58,685 bases of DNA from DATAAP01 sp041690495 (lineage in GTDB: Bacteria > Pseudomonadota > Alphaproteobacteria > CACIAM-22H2), in the NCBI GenBank assembly GCA_041690495.1, contig JAWLHE010000016.1, positions 1 to 58,685 on the forward strand. The letters are read 5' to 3'. The notes under the pieces were generated by a model. That model saw only the letters and a program-made list of their open reading frames with translations, ran no database searches and was not told the DNA's origin. A program made the translations under genes and the position numbers. The first letter of the stretch is position 1, and each line of letters starts with the position of its first letter. This document shows positions 9,321 to 17,758 of the stretch, piece after piece.

Positions 9321-10067
9321 TTACTTGACTGCAACGGCCAGCAGGCACTGGCTGAAGATTGCATCGCGGCCAAGCTCTCCCGTTTCCGCGGCAAGGACGA
9401 GCCGGCTGACACCACGTATTGCCTTCCAGATGACCCAGCGCGACAAGCTCTTGATCCCGTGGGGGATCGGCTGGTCCTCGAAGCTCCGCACCTCGCGGAA
9501 GCCGGAGGCCAGCAGGATCTGCGCAATCGAGGCGCGCGTAAACGCACCACTGGCGAGGTAATCCCAATAGCGCATCCGGCCCGCGAACAGCGCCTCGCCG
9601 TTGGGCACGTGCAGGATCCAGCGGCCGCCCGGCTTCAGGGCCCGGTACACCGCATCGACGATCGCGATCTGCTCCTCGCGGTCGAAATAGTGGAAGAGAT
9701 CGAACAGGACAACGGCGTCCAGGGACCCAGCCGGCAATGCGGCAAGCCCTTCGCGCAGGTCCTGCTGCTCGACACCCTCGATTCCGAGGCGCTTCGCCGC
9801 CGCGACCTGCTCCGGGCTTGCGTCGATGCCCCTGAGATTGGTGTAACCGGCCCGGCGCGCCGCCCATAGAATGGCGCCGTGGCCGCATCCGAGATCGAGG
9901 ATCGCCGCCTGGCGATCGGCCGGGAAATGGTCGCGCACCAGCTTGTCGAGATAGGCGCGTCGCCGTTCCAGCCCCTCCTCGGCGGCGGCATCGCTGACGC
10001 TGCCGTGTGTGGATACGTAGCGCGCGAGAAGGCGGGCGCGGTAATCCGTTGGAGGCGTGTCGATCAT
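9321..10067 (-). CDS. Class I SAM-dependent methyltransferase (paralogue of the 7136 gene)
   Basis: A 248-residue methyltransferase with motif I ILDLGCGHGAI, LRGIDASPEQV, a LFDLFHYF acidic-loop segment and LKPGGRWILHVPNG. It begins MIDTPPTDYRARLL at 10067; a longer frame to 10163 would run into the divergent promoter region. It is similar to the gene at 7136 along its whole length and probably shares its fold and a related acceptor. It is the first gene of the minus-strand glycan run. Confidence 0.85.
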   Translation of the reverse strand: MIDTPPTDYRARLLARYVSTHGSVSDAAAEEGLERRRAYLDKLVRDHFPADRQAAILDLGCGHGAILWAARRAGYTNLRGIDASPEQVAAAKRLGIEGVEQQDLREGLAALPAGSLDAVVLFDLFHYFDREEQIAIVDAVYRALKPGGRWILHVPNGEALFAGRMRYWDYLASGAFTRASIAQILLASGFREVRSFEDQPIPHGIKSLSRWVIWKAIRGVSRLVLAAETGELGRDAIFSQCLLAVAVK

Positions 10068-10234
10068 GGCCTGAGCTCGTTGCGGCGGCGGAGCATAGCA
10101 GGCAACGTCGGCGCGACAAGGCGTCGCAACCGGTTTTGCCCCGGCCGGTCCGTCCGTTGTCACGACGGTCCTGCTTTCCAGGTGACGGTGAGCGGACTTT
10201 TCTGTTAGCTGACCGCGTTTTTCCGGAGCCCGCC
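10068..10234. promoter_or_regulatory. Divergent intergenic region between two glycan operons
   Basis: These 167 bases separate the outward-facing methyltransferase (minus) and glycosyltransferase (plus) genes and must carry promoters for both units. No convincing -35/-10 pair stands out by eye. A GGAG Shine-Dalgarno sits at 10225-10228, six bases before an ATT codon at 10235. Confidence 0.5.
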
Positions 10235-11404
10235 ATTCGCATCCTTCATGTCATCGCCTCGCTCGCGGCGCGGACCGGCGGGCCCGCCAAGGCGGCGCTC
10301 GACATGGCGCGGGCGGTTGCGCGCCGCGGACACGAGGTGGCGATCTACACGACCGACCGGGAGCTCGAGCCGGCGGAAACGCCGCCGCCTGGTCGGCCGG
10401 TCATGCGCGACGGCGTCGAGCTGCGATTCTACCATCAGCACGCGCCGACTGCGTTTGCGACGTCGCTGCCGCTGGCCCGCGCGCTCGCCGGGGCGGTGCC
10501 GCGCGCCGACGTGGTGCATCTGCATTCCCTTTATCTCTTTCACGTCTGGGCGACCGCGCGGCTGTGCCGACGCCACAGCGTTCCGTATCTGCTGCGGCCG
10601 CACGGCACGCTCGATCCCTTCCTTTGGAAACGGCATCGCGTGCGCAAATGGATCATCGAGCGCGCGTTTCAGGATCGTGTGATTCGCCAGGCCGCCGCCC
10701 TGCACTATACCGCCGCCGAGGAGATGAAGCTCGCCGAGCCCTATGTGCAGGGCACGCGCGGCGTGGTTGTGCCGAACGGGCTCGACCTGTCCGAATACGC
10801 CGATCTGCCGGGCCCGGGACGCCTGCGCGCGCGCTATCCGGAGATCGGCGCGCGGCGGATCGTGCTGTTTCTCGGCCGGCTCAATTTCAAGAAGGGGCTG
10901 GACCTCCTGGTGCCGGCTTTTGCCGAGGCCCGCGCGGCCGATCCCGATCTCCATCTTGTCATCGCCGGCCCCGACGACGGAATGCGGCGCGCCGTCGAAT
11001 CCTGGGCGGCGAAGGCGGGTATCGGCCATCGCGTCACGTTCACCGGCATGCTCGACCACCAGCGCAAGCTCGAGGCGTTCCGCGACAGCGCGATGTTCGT
11101 GCTGCCGTCCTATTCCGAGAATTTCGGCATCGCCGTGGTCGAGGCGATGGCGTGCGGTCTGCCGGTGGCGATCTCCGACAAGGTCAACATCTGGCGCGAG
11201 GTCGAGGCGGCCGGCGCCGGCCTGGTCGGGACGACGACGGTCGCCTCGGTCGCCGAGCAGATTGCGCGGCTGGCGCGCGACCCACAGGCCCCCGCGATGG
11301 GCGCGCGCGGCCGTCGCCTGGTCGAGGAGAAATACGCCTGGGACAAGATTGCCGAGGATCTCGAGAGCGTGTATCGCTCGCTTGCTGCGAAGAAGCGCGC
11401 CTGA
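10235..11404 (+). CDS. Glycosyltransferase family 4, probable ATT start
   Basis: A GT4 enzyme of about 389 residues. Homology-like sequence begins IRILHVIASLAARTGGPAKA, the usual N-terminal strand and glycine loop of GT4 proteins, and ends with E-x7-E in ENFGIAVVE (E295, E303). No ATG, GTG or TTG lies at that point. The first residue of the family pattern is an ATT at 10235 with GGAG six bases upstream. In-frame TTG or GTG codons occur upstream (to 10007) but encode Arg-rich sequence overlapping the divergent gene. I therefore place the start at ATT, a rare initiator; an upstream TTG remains possible. Confidence 0.8.
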   Translation: MRILHVIASLAARTGGPAKAALDMARAVARRGHEVAIYTTDRELEPAETPPPGRPVMRDGVELRFYHQHAPTAFATSLPLARALAGAVPRADVVHLHSLYLFHVWATARLCRRHSVPYLLRPHGTLDPFLWKRHRVRKWIIERAFQDRVIRQAAALHYTAAEEMKLAEPYVQGTRGVVVPNGLDLSEYADLPGPGRLRARYPEIGARRIVLFLGRLNFKKGLDLLVPAFAEARAADPDLHLVIAGPDDGMRRAVESWAAKAGIGHRVTFTGMLDHQRKLEAFRDSAMFVLPSYSENFGIAVVEAMACGLPVAISDKVNIWREVEAAGAGLVGTTTVASVAEQIARLARDPQAPAMGARGRRLVEEKYAWDKIAEDLESVYRSLAAKKRA

Positions 11405-11405
11405 A

Positions 11406-12242
11406 ATGCTGCCGATTTCCGTCATCGTTCTCACCTTCAATTCCGAGGCGACGATCGGGGCCACGCTGGCCAGCGCGCGTCGCATCAGCGATGACGTGCA
11501 TGTGGTGGACTCGTTCTCGACCGACCGCACGCCGGAGATCGCGCGGGAAGCGGGCACGCATGTCATCCAGCATCCGTTCGAGAATTACGGCGCGCAGCGC
11601 AACTGGGCGATCGACACGCTGCCTTTGAAATACGAGTGGCAGCTCCATCTCGACGCCGACGAACGGTTGAGCGACGAACTGGTCGCGGAACTCGAGCGGC
11701 GGATGCGCGACGGCATCGGGAACGACATCGCCGGATTATACGTTCCTCGTCTCGTGCATTTTCACGGGCGGCCGCTGCGCCATGGCGGAATGTATCCGAT
11801 CTATCATCTGCGCCTGTTCCGCCGCGGGCGCGGACGCTGCGAAAACCGCAAATACGACCAGCATTTCCATGTCGACGGCGCCACGGCGAAACTCGACAGC
11901 CCGATGATCGACGACATCCGCCTGTCTCTGACCGAGTGGACGCAGCGCCACAACCGCTGGGCCGACGCCGAGGTGGACGAGGTGCTCGCGCCGACTGCCG
12001 GCGTGATCCAGGGCGGCAGATCGGGCGATCCGGTCGCCGGAAAGCGGCACCAGCGCGGCATCTACTATCGCCAGCCGCTGTTCCTGCGCGCGTTCCTGCT
12101 GTTCCTCTACCGCTACATCTGGAAGCGCGGTTTTCTCGACGGCCGCGAGGGGCTGATCTTCTACGTGCTGCAGACCTTCTGGTTCCGCTTCCTGATCGAC
12201 GCCAAGATCTACGAGCGCCGCAAGATGGCGGGTAAACGATGA
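11406..12242 (+). CDS. Glycosyltransferase family 2, WaaE/KdtX-like LPS core transferase
   Basis: A 278-residue GT-A enzyme. It starts MLPISVIVLTFNSEATIGAT one base after the previous stop, and has the nucleotide-binding VVDSFSTDRTPEIA and the metal-binding HLDADER motif. The middle section with HGRPLRHGGMYPIYHLRLFRR and the conserved tail resemble the LPS core glycosyltransferase family that includes WaaE/KdtX. Linkage to gmhA and hldE fits a role in heptose-containing core oligosaccharide. The exact sugar is not deducible. Confidence 0.85.
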   Translation: MLPISVIVLTFNSEATIGATLASARRISDDVHVVDSFSTDRTPEIAREAGTHVIQHPFENYGAQRNWAIDTLPLKYEWQLHLDADERLSDELVAELERRMRDGIGNDIAGLYVPRLVHFHGRPLRHGGMYPIYHLRLFRRGRGRCENRKYDQHFHVDGATAKLDSPMIDDIRLSLTEWTQRHNRWADAEVDEVLAPTAGVIQGGRSGDPVAGKRHQRGIYYRQPLFLRAFLLFLYRYIWKRGFLDGREGLIFYVLQTFWFRFLIDAKIYERRKMAGKR

Positions 12243-13168
12243 AGGGAAGCTGCCTCCTCTGCGGCGGCGAGACGCGGGCCATCCTCGAAGGCGTGCGCGA
12301 CACGCGCTTCGGCCTGCCGGGAATGTGGACGATCCGCTGCTGCGAGCGCTGCGGCATGGAGCAAACCAGCCCGATACCCTCGGCCTCGGAACTCAAGTCG
12401 CTCTACGAGGCGCATTACAATTTCCCGACGCTCGATGCCCGATCGGCGAAGGCGTACGAGGCGCGGCGCGAGCGCTTCCTGATGTCGCCGCTTTACCAGG
12501 CGATGCTCGCGGTCGACGGCGACATCTCCTTTCATGCCGAGAAGGGCGGGGGCCGCCTGCTCGACATCGGCTGCAACGAGGGCCGCGGACTGACGCTGTA
12601 TCGTCGCAACGGATTCGCGCCCGAGGGGCTCGAGCTGAACGGCAACGCGGCCGCCTTGGCGCGGTCGCGCGGCTTCGTCGTGCACGAAGTCGATCTGCAT
12701 GACTTCCGCCCCGCCGAGCCGTTCGACCGCGTCGTGCTGTCGAACGTGCTGGAACACGCGCTCGACCCTCGCGCCATGCTTCAGGACGTCCACCGCGTGC
12801 TCAAGCCGGGCGGCGAGGTGTGGATCAGCCTGCCCAATAGTCGGAGCTGGCTGCGCTGTGCGTTCGGTCGCGCGTGGATCAACTGGCATGTGCCGTTCCA
12901 CATCACGCACTTCTCCGCATCGCGCCTGAGGCAGCTCCTCGGCGAAGCCGGCTTCACGCTCATCACCGAGCGGCAGATCACGCCGGCTCTTTGGGTGGCG
13001 CAGACCGTCATCGCGGCCTTGTTCCCCGGCCGGCCGGAGAAGCTGCGCAGCACCGTGCCGGTCGCGGCGTTGATGCTGCTGGCGCGCGGCGTGCTGTTCC
13101 CGCTGCTGTGGGCGGGCAATGTCCTCGGCGCAGGCGATTGTCTCGTGATCAAGGCGCGGCGTGCATGA
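12239..13168 (+). CDS. Zinc-ribbon class I methyltransferase
   Basis: A 309-residue protein whose start overlaps the previous stop (ATGA). The N-terminus has two Cys pairs, CLLCGG and CCERCG, forming a likely zinc ribbon. A Rossmann methyltransferase domain follows, with LLDIGCNEGRGL, LSNVLEHALDP and VLKPGGEVWISLPN. The last 70 residues are rather hydrophobic and may touch the membrane. Such proteins are frequent in O-antigen and capsule clusters, where they methylate sugars or terminate chains; here this is inferred from position. Confidence 0.83.
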   Translation: MKGSCLLCGGETRAILEGVRDTRFGLPGMWTIRCCERCGMEQTSPIPSASELKSLYEAHYNFPTLDARSAKAYEARRERFLMSPLYQAMLAVDGDISFHAEKGGGRLLDIGCNEGRGLTLYRRNGFAPEGLELNGNAAALARSRGFVVHEVDLHDFRPAEPFDRVVLSNVLEHALDPRAMLQDVHRVLKPGGEVWISLPNSRSWLRCAFGRAWINWHVPFHITHFSASRLRQLLGEAGFTLITERQITPALWVAQTVIAALFPGRPEKLRSTVPVAALMLLARGVLFPLLWAGNVLGAGDCLVIKARRA

Positions 13169-14376
13169 AGATCCTGGTCCACGATTACCCCGGCCATCCG
13201 TTCCAGCCGCAGCTCTCGCGCCACCTCGCGCGACAGGGGCATGAGGTCCTGCATGTCTTCTTCTCCGACTTTCAGGCCCCGCGCGGCGCGTTGACGCCGC
13301 AGCCGCACGACCCGCCGGGCTTCGCGATCCGCGGCATCTCGCTCGGCCGGCCGTTCGAGAAGTACAATTTCTTCAGGCGCGTCTTTCAGGAAATCGAATA
13401 CGGCCGCCGCCTCGCGCGCGTGATCGGCGAGTTCCAGCCCGACGTGGCGCTCGCCGGCAACGCCCCGCTCGACATCCAGGCGATCTCGTTCCGCTATTGC
13501 CGCCGCCACCGCATTCCCTACGTCTACTGGCACCAGGACATCTACAGCGTTGCGATCGACCGCATCCTGCGGCGCAAGCTGCCGCTGGTCGGCGCCGCAA
13601 TTGGCGCGCGCTACATCGCGCTGGAGAAGCGGCTGCTGCGGCAAAGCGATCACGTGGTGACCATTACCGATGATTTTCTGCCGATCCTGACCTCTTGGGG
13701 AGCGGCCCGCGAGCGCATCACTGTCATCGAGAACTGGGCGGCGCGCGAGGATCTCACAGTGCAGCCGCGCGACAATGCATGGGCGCGCGAGCACGGCCTC
13801 GTCGGCAAGCTCGTATTCCTCTATTCCGGGACACTCGGGCTCAAGCACAATCCCGACCTGCTGCTGCAGCTCGCGAAGCGCTATAGGGACCGGCCCGACG
13901 TCCGCGTCGTCGTCAACTCCGAGGGCCTCGGCGCCGACTGGCTGCGAGAACATGGCGCCGGGCTGCCGAATCTGGTGCAATTGCCGTTCCAGCCATTCGA
14001 ACGGCTGCCGCAGGTTCTGGCCTCGGGCGACGTGCTGATCGCGGTGCTCGAGCCCGACGCCGGCATCTTCTCGGTGCCGTCCAAGGTGCTCACCTATCTC
14101 TGCGCCGGCCGGCCGCTGCTCGGCGCCATCCCGCTCGAGAACCAGGCGGCGCGGATGATCACCCGCAACCAGGCCGGCCTTGTCGTCCCGCCCGGCGCGA
14201 CTCAGGCCTTCCTCGACGCGGCCGGCAAGCTCGCCGACGATCCCGCCATGCGCGAGCGCCTCGGCCGCAATGCGCTGGACTACGCGACGAAGACCTTCGA
14301 TATTGACGCGATCACGCGCAGATTCGCCGATCTTCTCGAGCGCGTCGTCAGGGAGAGCCGCGAGAGGCGGCGCTAG
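13165..14376 (+). CDS. Glycosyltransferase family 4, WbuB-like
   Basis: A 403-residue GT-B protein beginning MKILVHDYPGHPFQPQLSRH, with an ATGA overlap to the upstream methyltransferase. The middle segment YVYWHQDIYSVAID and VITDDF/VIENWAARED region matches the WbuB-type GT4 group, and the C-terminal donor half has LFLYSGTLGLKHNPDLL and VPSKVLTYLCAGRPLLG. It is the last glycosyltransferase before the heptose genes, with an 11-base gap to gmhA. Confidence 0.85.
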   Translation: MKILVHDYPGHPFQPQLSRHLARQGHEVLHVFFSDFQAPRGALTPQPHDPPGFAIRGISLGRPFEKYNFFRRVFQEIEYGRRLARVIGEFQPDVALAGNAPLDIQAISFRYCRRHRIPYVYWHQDIYSVAIDRILRRKLPLVGAAIGARYIALEKRLLRQSDHVVTITDDFLPILTSWGAARERITVIENWAAREDLTVQPRDNAWAREHGLVGKLVFLYSGTLGLKHNPDLLLQLAKRYRDRPDVRVVVNSEGLGADWLREHGAGLPNLVQLPFQPFERLPQVLASGDVLIAVLEPDAGIFSVPSKVLTYLCAGRPLLGAIPLENQAARMITRNQAGLVVPPGATQAFLDAAGKLADDPAMRERLGRNALDYATKTFDIDAITRRFADLLERVVRESRERRR

Positions 14377-14387
14377 GATACAGAGTC

Positions 14388-14978
14388 ATGGGGCGGACTG
14401 ATCTCCATCGTTTCTTCGAGAGCGAGCTCGACGAGCATGAGGCTGTTCTGCGCGCGACGCGGGCGCTGACCGGCGAGTTCCGCAAGCTGGTCGGCGCCGC
14501 GGTCACGTGCATCCAGGGCGGCGGCAAACTGCTGTTCTTCGGCAATGGCGGCAGCGCCGCGGACGCACAGCATCTCGCGACCGAACTCGCCGTGCGCTAC
14601 GTCAAGGACCGGCCGGCGATCGCGGCAATGGCGCTGACCACCGACAGTTCCGCGCTGACCGCGATCGGCAACGATCTCGGCTTCGACCGGCTGTTCGCCC
14701 GCCAGATCGAGGCGGTCGGCCGGCGCGGCGACCTCGCCATCGGCATAACGACTTCGGGAACCTCCGCCAATGTCGTGAATGGCCTCGAGGCGGCGAGGTC
14801 CTTGGGCCTGACCGCTGCGGCGCTGACCGGCAAGGGGGGAGGCACGGTGCGCGCGATCGCCGATCCGTGCCTGATCGTGCCCTCCGACACCACGGCGCGT
14901 ATTCAGGAGATGCACATCCTGCTCGGCCAGATGCTGTGCGGCGCACTCGAGCGCGAGCTCGGTCTGGTGGCCGCCTAG
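14388..14978 (+). CDS. gmhA: Phosphoheptose isomerase GmhA
   Basis: A 196-residue single SIS-domain protein of the size usual for GmhA. It isomerises sedoheptulose 7-phosphate to D-glycero-D-manno-heptose 7-phosphate, the first step to ADP-heptose for LPS core. Visible signatures are LLFFGNGGSAADAQHLATEL and LTTDSSALTAIGNDLGF, plus ITTSGTSANV, which binds the sugar phosphate. It is followed 28 bases later by hldE, the next pathway step. GmhB and HldD are not in the window. Confidence 0.93.
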   Translation: MGRTDLHRFFESELDEHEAVLRATRALTGEFRKLVGAAVTCIQGGGKLLFFGNGGSAADAQHLATELAVRYVKDRPAIAAMALTTDSSALTAIGNDLGFDRLFARQIEAVGRRGDLAIGITTSGTSANVVNGLEAARSLGLTAAALTGKGGGTVRAIADPCLIVPSDTTARIQEMHILLGQMLCGALERELGLVAA

Positions 14979-15006
14979 GCAAGGCAACTCTGCTAAACTG
15001 CGATCC

Positions 15007-16467
15007 ATGAGCCATACCTCCGATCTCGCTGCCCTGGTCGAACGGCTGAAGGACGTCCGTCTGCTCTGCGTCGGCGACGTCATGCTCGACTGCTTCGTCT
15101 ACGGACATGTCGACCGCATCTCGCCCGAGGCGCCGATTCCCGTACTTCGCATCGATCGCGAGGCGGCGATGCTCGGCGGCGCCGGCAACGTCGTGCGCAA
15201 CATCGTCGGGCTCGGCGCACGCGCCGAATTCGTTTCTGTCGTCGGCAGCGATCCCGCCGGCCGCGACGTGACGGCTCTGGTGGGTGAACTCGCCGGCGTC
15301 GAGCCGCATCTGCTGGTCGAGCGCCAGCGCCAGACCACGATGAAGCGCCGCTACGTCGCTGGCAGCCAGCAGCTGCTGCGCGCCGATCTCGAGACCGTCG
15401 TGCCGGTGAGCGACGCCATCGCCGACGACATCATCCGCCTCGTCGAGGCGGCGATCGGCGATTGCGGCGCGCTGGTGCTGTCGGATTACGGCAAGGGCGT
15501 GCTGACGCCACGCGCTCTCGCCGCGATGATCGCGGCCGCACGCCGCGCAGGAAAGCCGGTCATCGTCGATCCCAAGGGCGTCGATTTCGCCCGCTATCGC
15601 GGCGCCAGCCTGCTGACGCCCAATCGCCGCGAGCTGTCCGAGGCGACCCAGCTCGCCGCCGACGGCGACGCCGGCGTCGAGAAGGCGTCGCGGCGCGTCG
15701 TCGAGAGCTGCGACGTCGGGGGTGTCGTCTGCACGCGCGGCGCCGAGGGCATGAGCCTAGTCGCCGCCACGGGCGAGGTGCACCATCTGCCCGCCGCGGC
15801 GCGCGAGGTCTTCGACGTGTCCGGGGCGGGCGACACTGTCGTCGCCACGCTGTCCGCCGGCATCGCCGCCGGCATCCCCTGGGCCGACGCCGCCCGGCTC
15901 GCCAATGTCGCCGCCGGCATCGTCGTCGGCAAGGTCGGCACCGCAGTCGCCTATGCGGCCGACATCGCCAAGGCGCTCCGGGACGAGGGCGGCTTCAGAG
16001 ACGACAAGGTGGTCGGCCGGGCCGCGGCGATCGACGCGGTGGCGCGCTGGCGACGCCAGGGCCTGTCGATCGGATTCACCAATGGGTGCTTCGACCTGCT
16101 CCATCCCGGCCATGTGTCGCTGATGTCCCAGGCGAAGGCCGCCTGCGACCGGCTGATCGTCGGCCTGAACAGCGACGACTCGGTGCGCCGGCTCAAGGGC
16201 AAGGACCGGCCGGTGCAGAGCGAGGCGGCGCGCGCCGCCGTTCTCGCCTCGCTGGCCACCGTCGACCTGGTGGTCGTGTTCGCCGAGGACACGCCGCTCG
16301 AGCTGATCCGGGCGCTGCGCCCCGACGTGCTGGTCAAGGGCGCCGATTACCGGGTCGAGACCGTGGTCGGCGCCGACCTGGTCCATGGCTGGGGCGGCCG
16401 GGTCCTGCTTGCCGAACTCAGCCCCGGCCACAGCACCAGCGCCACCATCCGCAAGCTCGCCCGCTGA
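15007..16467 (+). CDS. hldE: Bifunctional heptose-7-phosphate kinase / heptose-1-phosphate adenylyltransferase HldE
   Basis: A 486-residue fusion. The N-terminal PfkB-type kinase (about 1-320) shows LGGAGNVVRNI and the anion-hole/catalytic base motif DVSGAGD near residue 269. The C-terminal nucleotidyltransferase (from about 355) shows GFTNGCFDLLHPGHV with its HxGH signature. It phosphorylates D-glycero-beta-D-manno-heptose 7-phosphate at C1 and, after dephosphorylation by GmhB, adenylates the 1-phosphate. Full length and both active sites are intact. It ends the plus-strand glycan operon. Confidence 0.95.
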   Translation: MSHTSDLAALVERLKDVRLLCVGDVMLDCFVYGHVDRISPEAPIPVLRIDREAAMLGGAGNVVRNIVGLGARAEFVSVVGSDPAGRDVTALVGELAGVEPHLLVERQRQTTMKRRYVAGSQQLLRADLETVVPVSDAIADDIIRLVEAAIGDCGALVLSDYGKGVLTPRALAAMIAAARRAGKPVIVDPKGVDFARYRGASLLTPNRRELSEATQLAADGDAGVEKASRRVVESCDVGGVVCTRGAEGMSLVAATGEVHHLPAAAREVFDVSGAGDTVVATLSAGIAAGIPWADAARLANVAAGIVVGKVGTAVAYAADIAKALRDEGGFRDDKVVGRAAAIDAVARWRRQGLSIGFTNGCFDLLHPGHVSLMSQAKAACDRLIVGLNSDDSVRRLKGKDRPVQSEAARAAVLASLATVDLVVVFAEDTPLELIRALRPDVLVKGADYRVETVVGADLVHGWGGRVLLAELSPGHSTSATIRKLAR

Positions 16468-16786
16468 CCCCGGGCAGCGCGTTTCACCGTTCCGGCAGGA
16501 TGTGCGGTCGCGGCAGGTGCCTCCCCGGCGGCTTCCCGCTTCGCTGCGGTCCGGGTGAAGCAGCTAACATTCTGATTTTTCAGGCATGGTTTGCGCCTGC
16601 TTCCGTGCTTCAGGCGATTCTGCGTTTGCGTTCTCCGCTGCCGGTCCGGCTCCGCGCCGGACCGGGTGTTCGCAAAAGATAACGCCCGCCGGGCACGGAG
16701 CCGGGCGGGCGCATTTCTCGGGCGGGAATTAGAGCACGATGCGGCCGGCGCGGGAACGGACTTTGCTGCGGATCGGGAGGGCCTGA
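16468..16786. other. Intergenic region after hldE
   Basis: About 320 bases without a convincing gene, between the convergent ends of hldE and the small secreted protein. The only structure I can support is the GC-rich hairpin at 16683-16711. Confidence 0.5.
16683..16711. terminator. GC-rich hairpin, candidate bidirectional terminator
   Basis: An 8-bp perfect stem (CGCCCGCC / GGCGGGCG) encloses 13 bases that can pair further as GGC/GCC. On the plus strand it is followed by CATTTCT; on the minus strand the flank gives a T-containing ATCTTTTG. It lies between convergent hldE and the 91-residue gene. The T tracts are weak. Confidence 0.5.
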
Positions 16787-17062
16787 TCAGATGTCGCGGC
16801 CGGGCGCGGCGGGCGATAGGCCATCCTCGATCGCGGCCCGGCGGCGGGCGGCGAGATCGCGGACGCAATCGCGATGCGGCACGCTCCCGGCGATGTAGCC
16901 CTGCGCGCTGCAGGTCTGGCCGTCGGTCGCGCGCTGTGCGGCGATGAAGGACTGGATGTTCTGGATGATGGCCGTGTTCGCCGCGGGCAGCTCCGGACCG
17001 GCCTCGGCGGATCCGCCGAGCGCCGCGACCATAAAGACGAAGAGGGAAACCCACCGCCGCAT
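16787..17062 (-). CDS. Small secreted protein of unknown function
   Basis: A 91-residue protein with a clear Sec signal peptide: MRRW, then a hydrophobic VSLFVFMVAALGGSAEA core with likely cleavage after SAEA. The mature part is about 70 residues with two Cys (in QTCSAQG and HRDCVRD) that could form a disulfide in the periplasm, and an Arg/Ala-rich C-terminus. AGGGG lies six bases before the ATG. I do not recognise the family. Confidence 0.7.
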   Translation of the reverse strand: MRRWVSLFVFMVAALGGSAEAGPELPAANTAIIQNIQSFIAAQRATDGQTCSAQGYIAGSVPHRDCVRDLAARRRAAIEDGLSPAAPGRDI

Positions 17063-17185
17063 CAGCCGCCCCTGATCAAGCGCGAGTACTTAGACACTAC
17101 GGGACTCGCGGTTGCAAGTCTTCGCTGCGTCAACTCTAGAAGAATCTGCGTTAAGACTCGCTTAAGGCTTCGCGAACGGTTTGCT

Positions 17186-17686
17186 TCAGGGCTCGGGATC
17201 GAGCAGGCGGCGGAGGCGGTCGGCGCTGGCGCGCGCGAACCGGATCAGGACCTGGCGGCGTCGTGCCGGCGGCAGGGCGGGAGCCGCCATAGCCGGCCGG
17301 TGGCTGACCGCGTCATAGGCATCGGCGACGATCAGCCCGACCTCGGGCGGCAGCAGGCCGACCGGGAAACCGGCCGGGACGGCGAAGGCGAACCAGTCGC
17401 AGTAGTCGAGATATTCGCGCCATTTGCGGTCGGCGCGGTAATCCGCCGCGGAGGTCTTGATCTCGATGATCAGGAAACGGCCGGCCTCGTCGAGCGCCAT
17501 CACGTCGGCGCGGCGGCCGGAGGCAAGCGGGAATTCGAGGATGCAGCGCCAGCCCTGGCGGTCGAGGGCGCGGGTGACGCCGCGCGCCAGGGCCCGCGCA
17601 TCGGGCGACAGCGGCGGCTCGGGTGCGGATGGGGAAGGCGTGTGACTGGGCGGCATGGGCGGCGTCGAATCGGCTGGGCCCGGCAT
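17186..17686 (-). CDS. mmcB: MmcB family DNA-repair protein (PD-(D/E)XK-like)
   Basis: A protein of about 166 residues from the ATG at 17686, or 156 from the internal ATG at 17656. After a Pro-rich leader it shows RQGWRCILEFPLASGRRADV, then FLIIEIKTSAADY. The D...ExK arrangement is that of a PD-(D/E)XK nuclease fold, and the whole pattern is that of MmcB, an alphaproteobacterial protein tied to the mutagenic/DNA-damage response. No LexA-type GTTC-N7-GTTC box is visible upstream. It is divergent from the aldolase-like gene. Confidence 0.82.
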   Translation of the reverse strand: MPGPADSTPPMPPSHTPSPSAPEPPLSPDARALARGVTRALDRQGWRCILEFPLASGRRADVMALDEAGRFLIIEIKTSAADYRADRKWREYLDYCDWFAFAVPAGFPVGLLPPEVGLIVADAYDAVSHRPAMAAPALPPARRRQVLIRFARASADRLRRLLDPEP

Positions 17687-17758
17687 GATACGGGATTGGC
17701 GGCGGCCGGCGCTGCGGTAATATCGCGTCGTCGCTGCAAGGAAAGGAACGCGGGTACG

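Noticed and set aside
17687..17758. LexA-type operator in front of mmcB
   Set aside because: No GTTC-N7-GTTC or close variant is present in the divergent gap; only a lone GAAC occurs.
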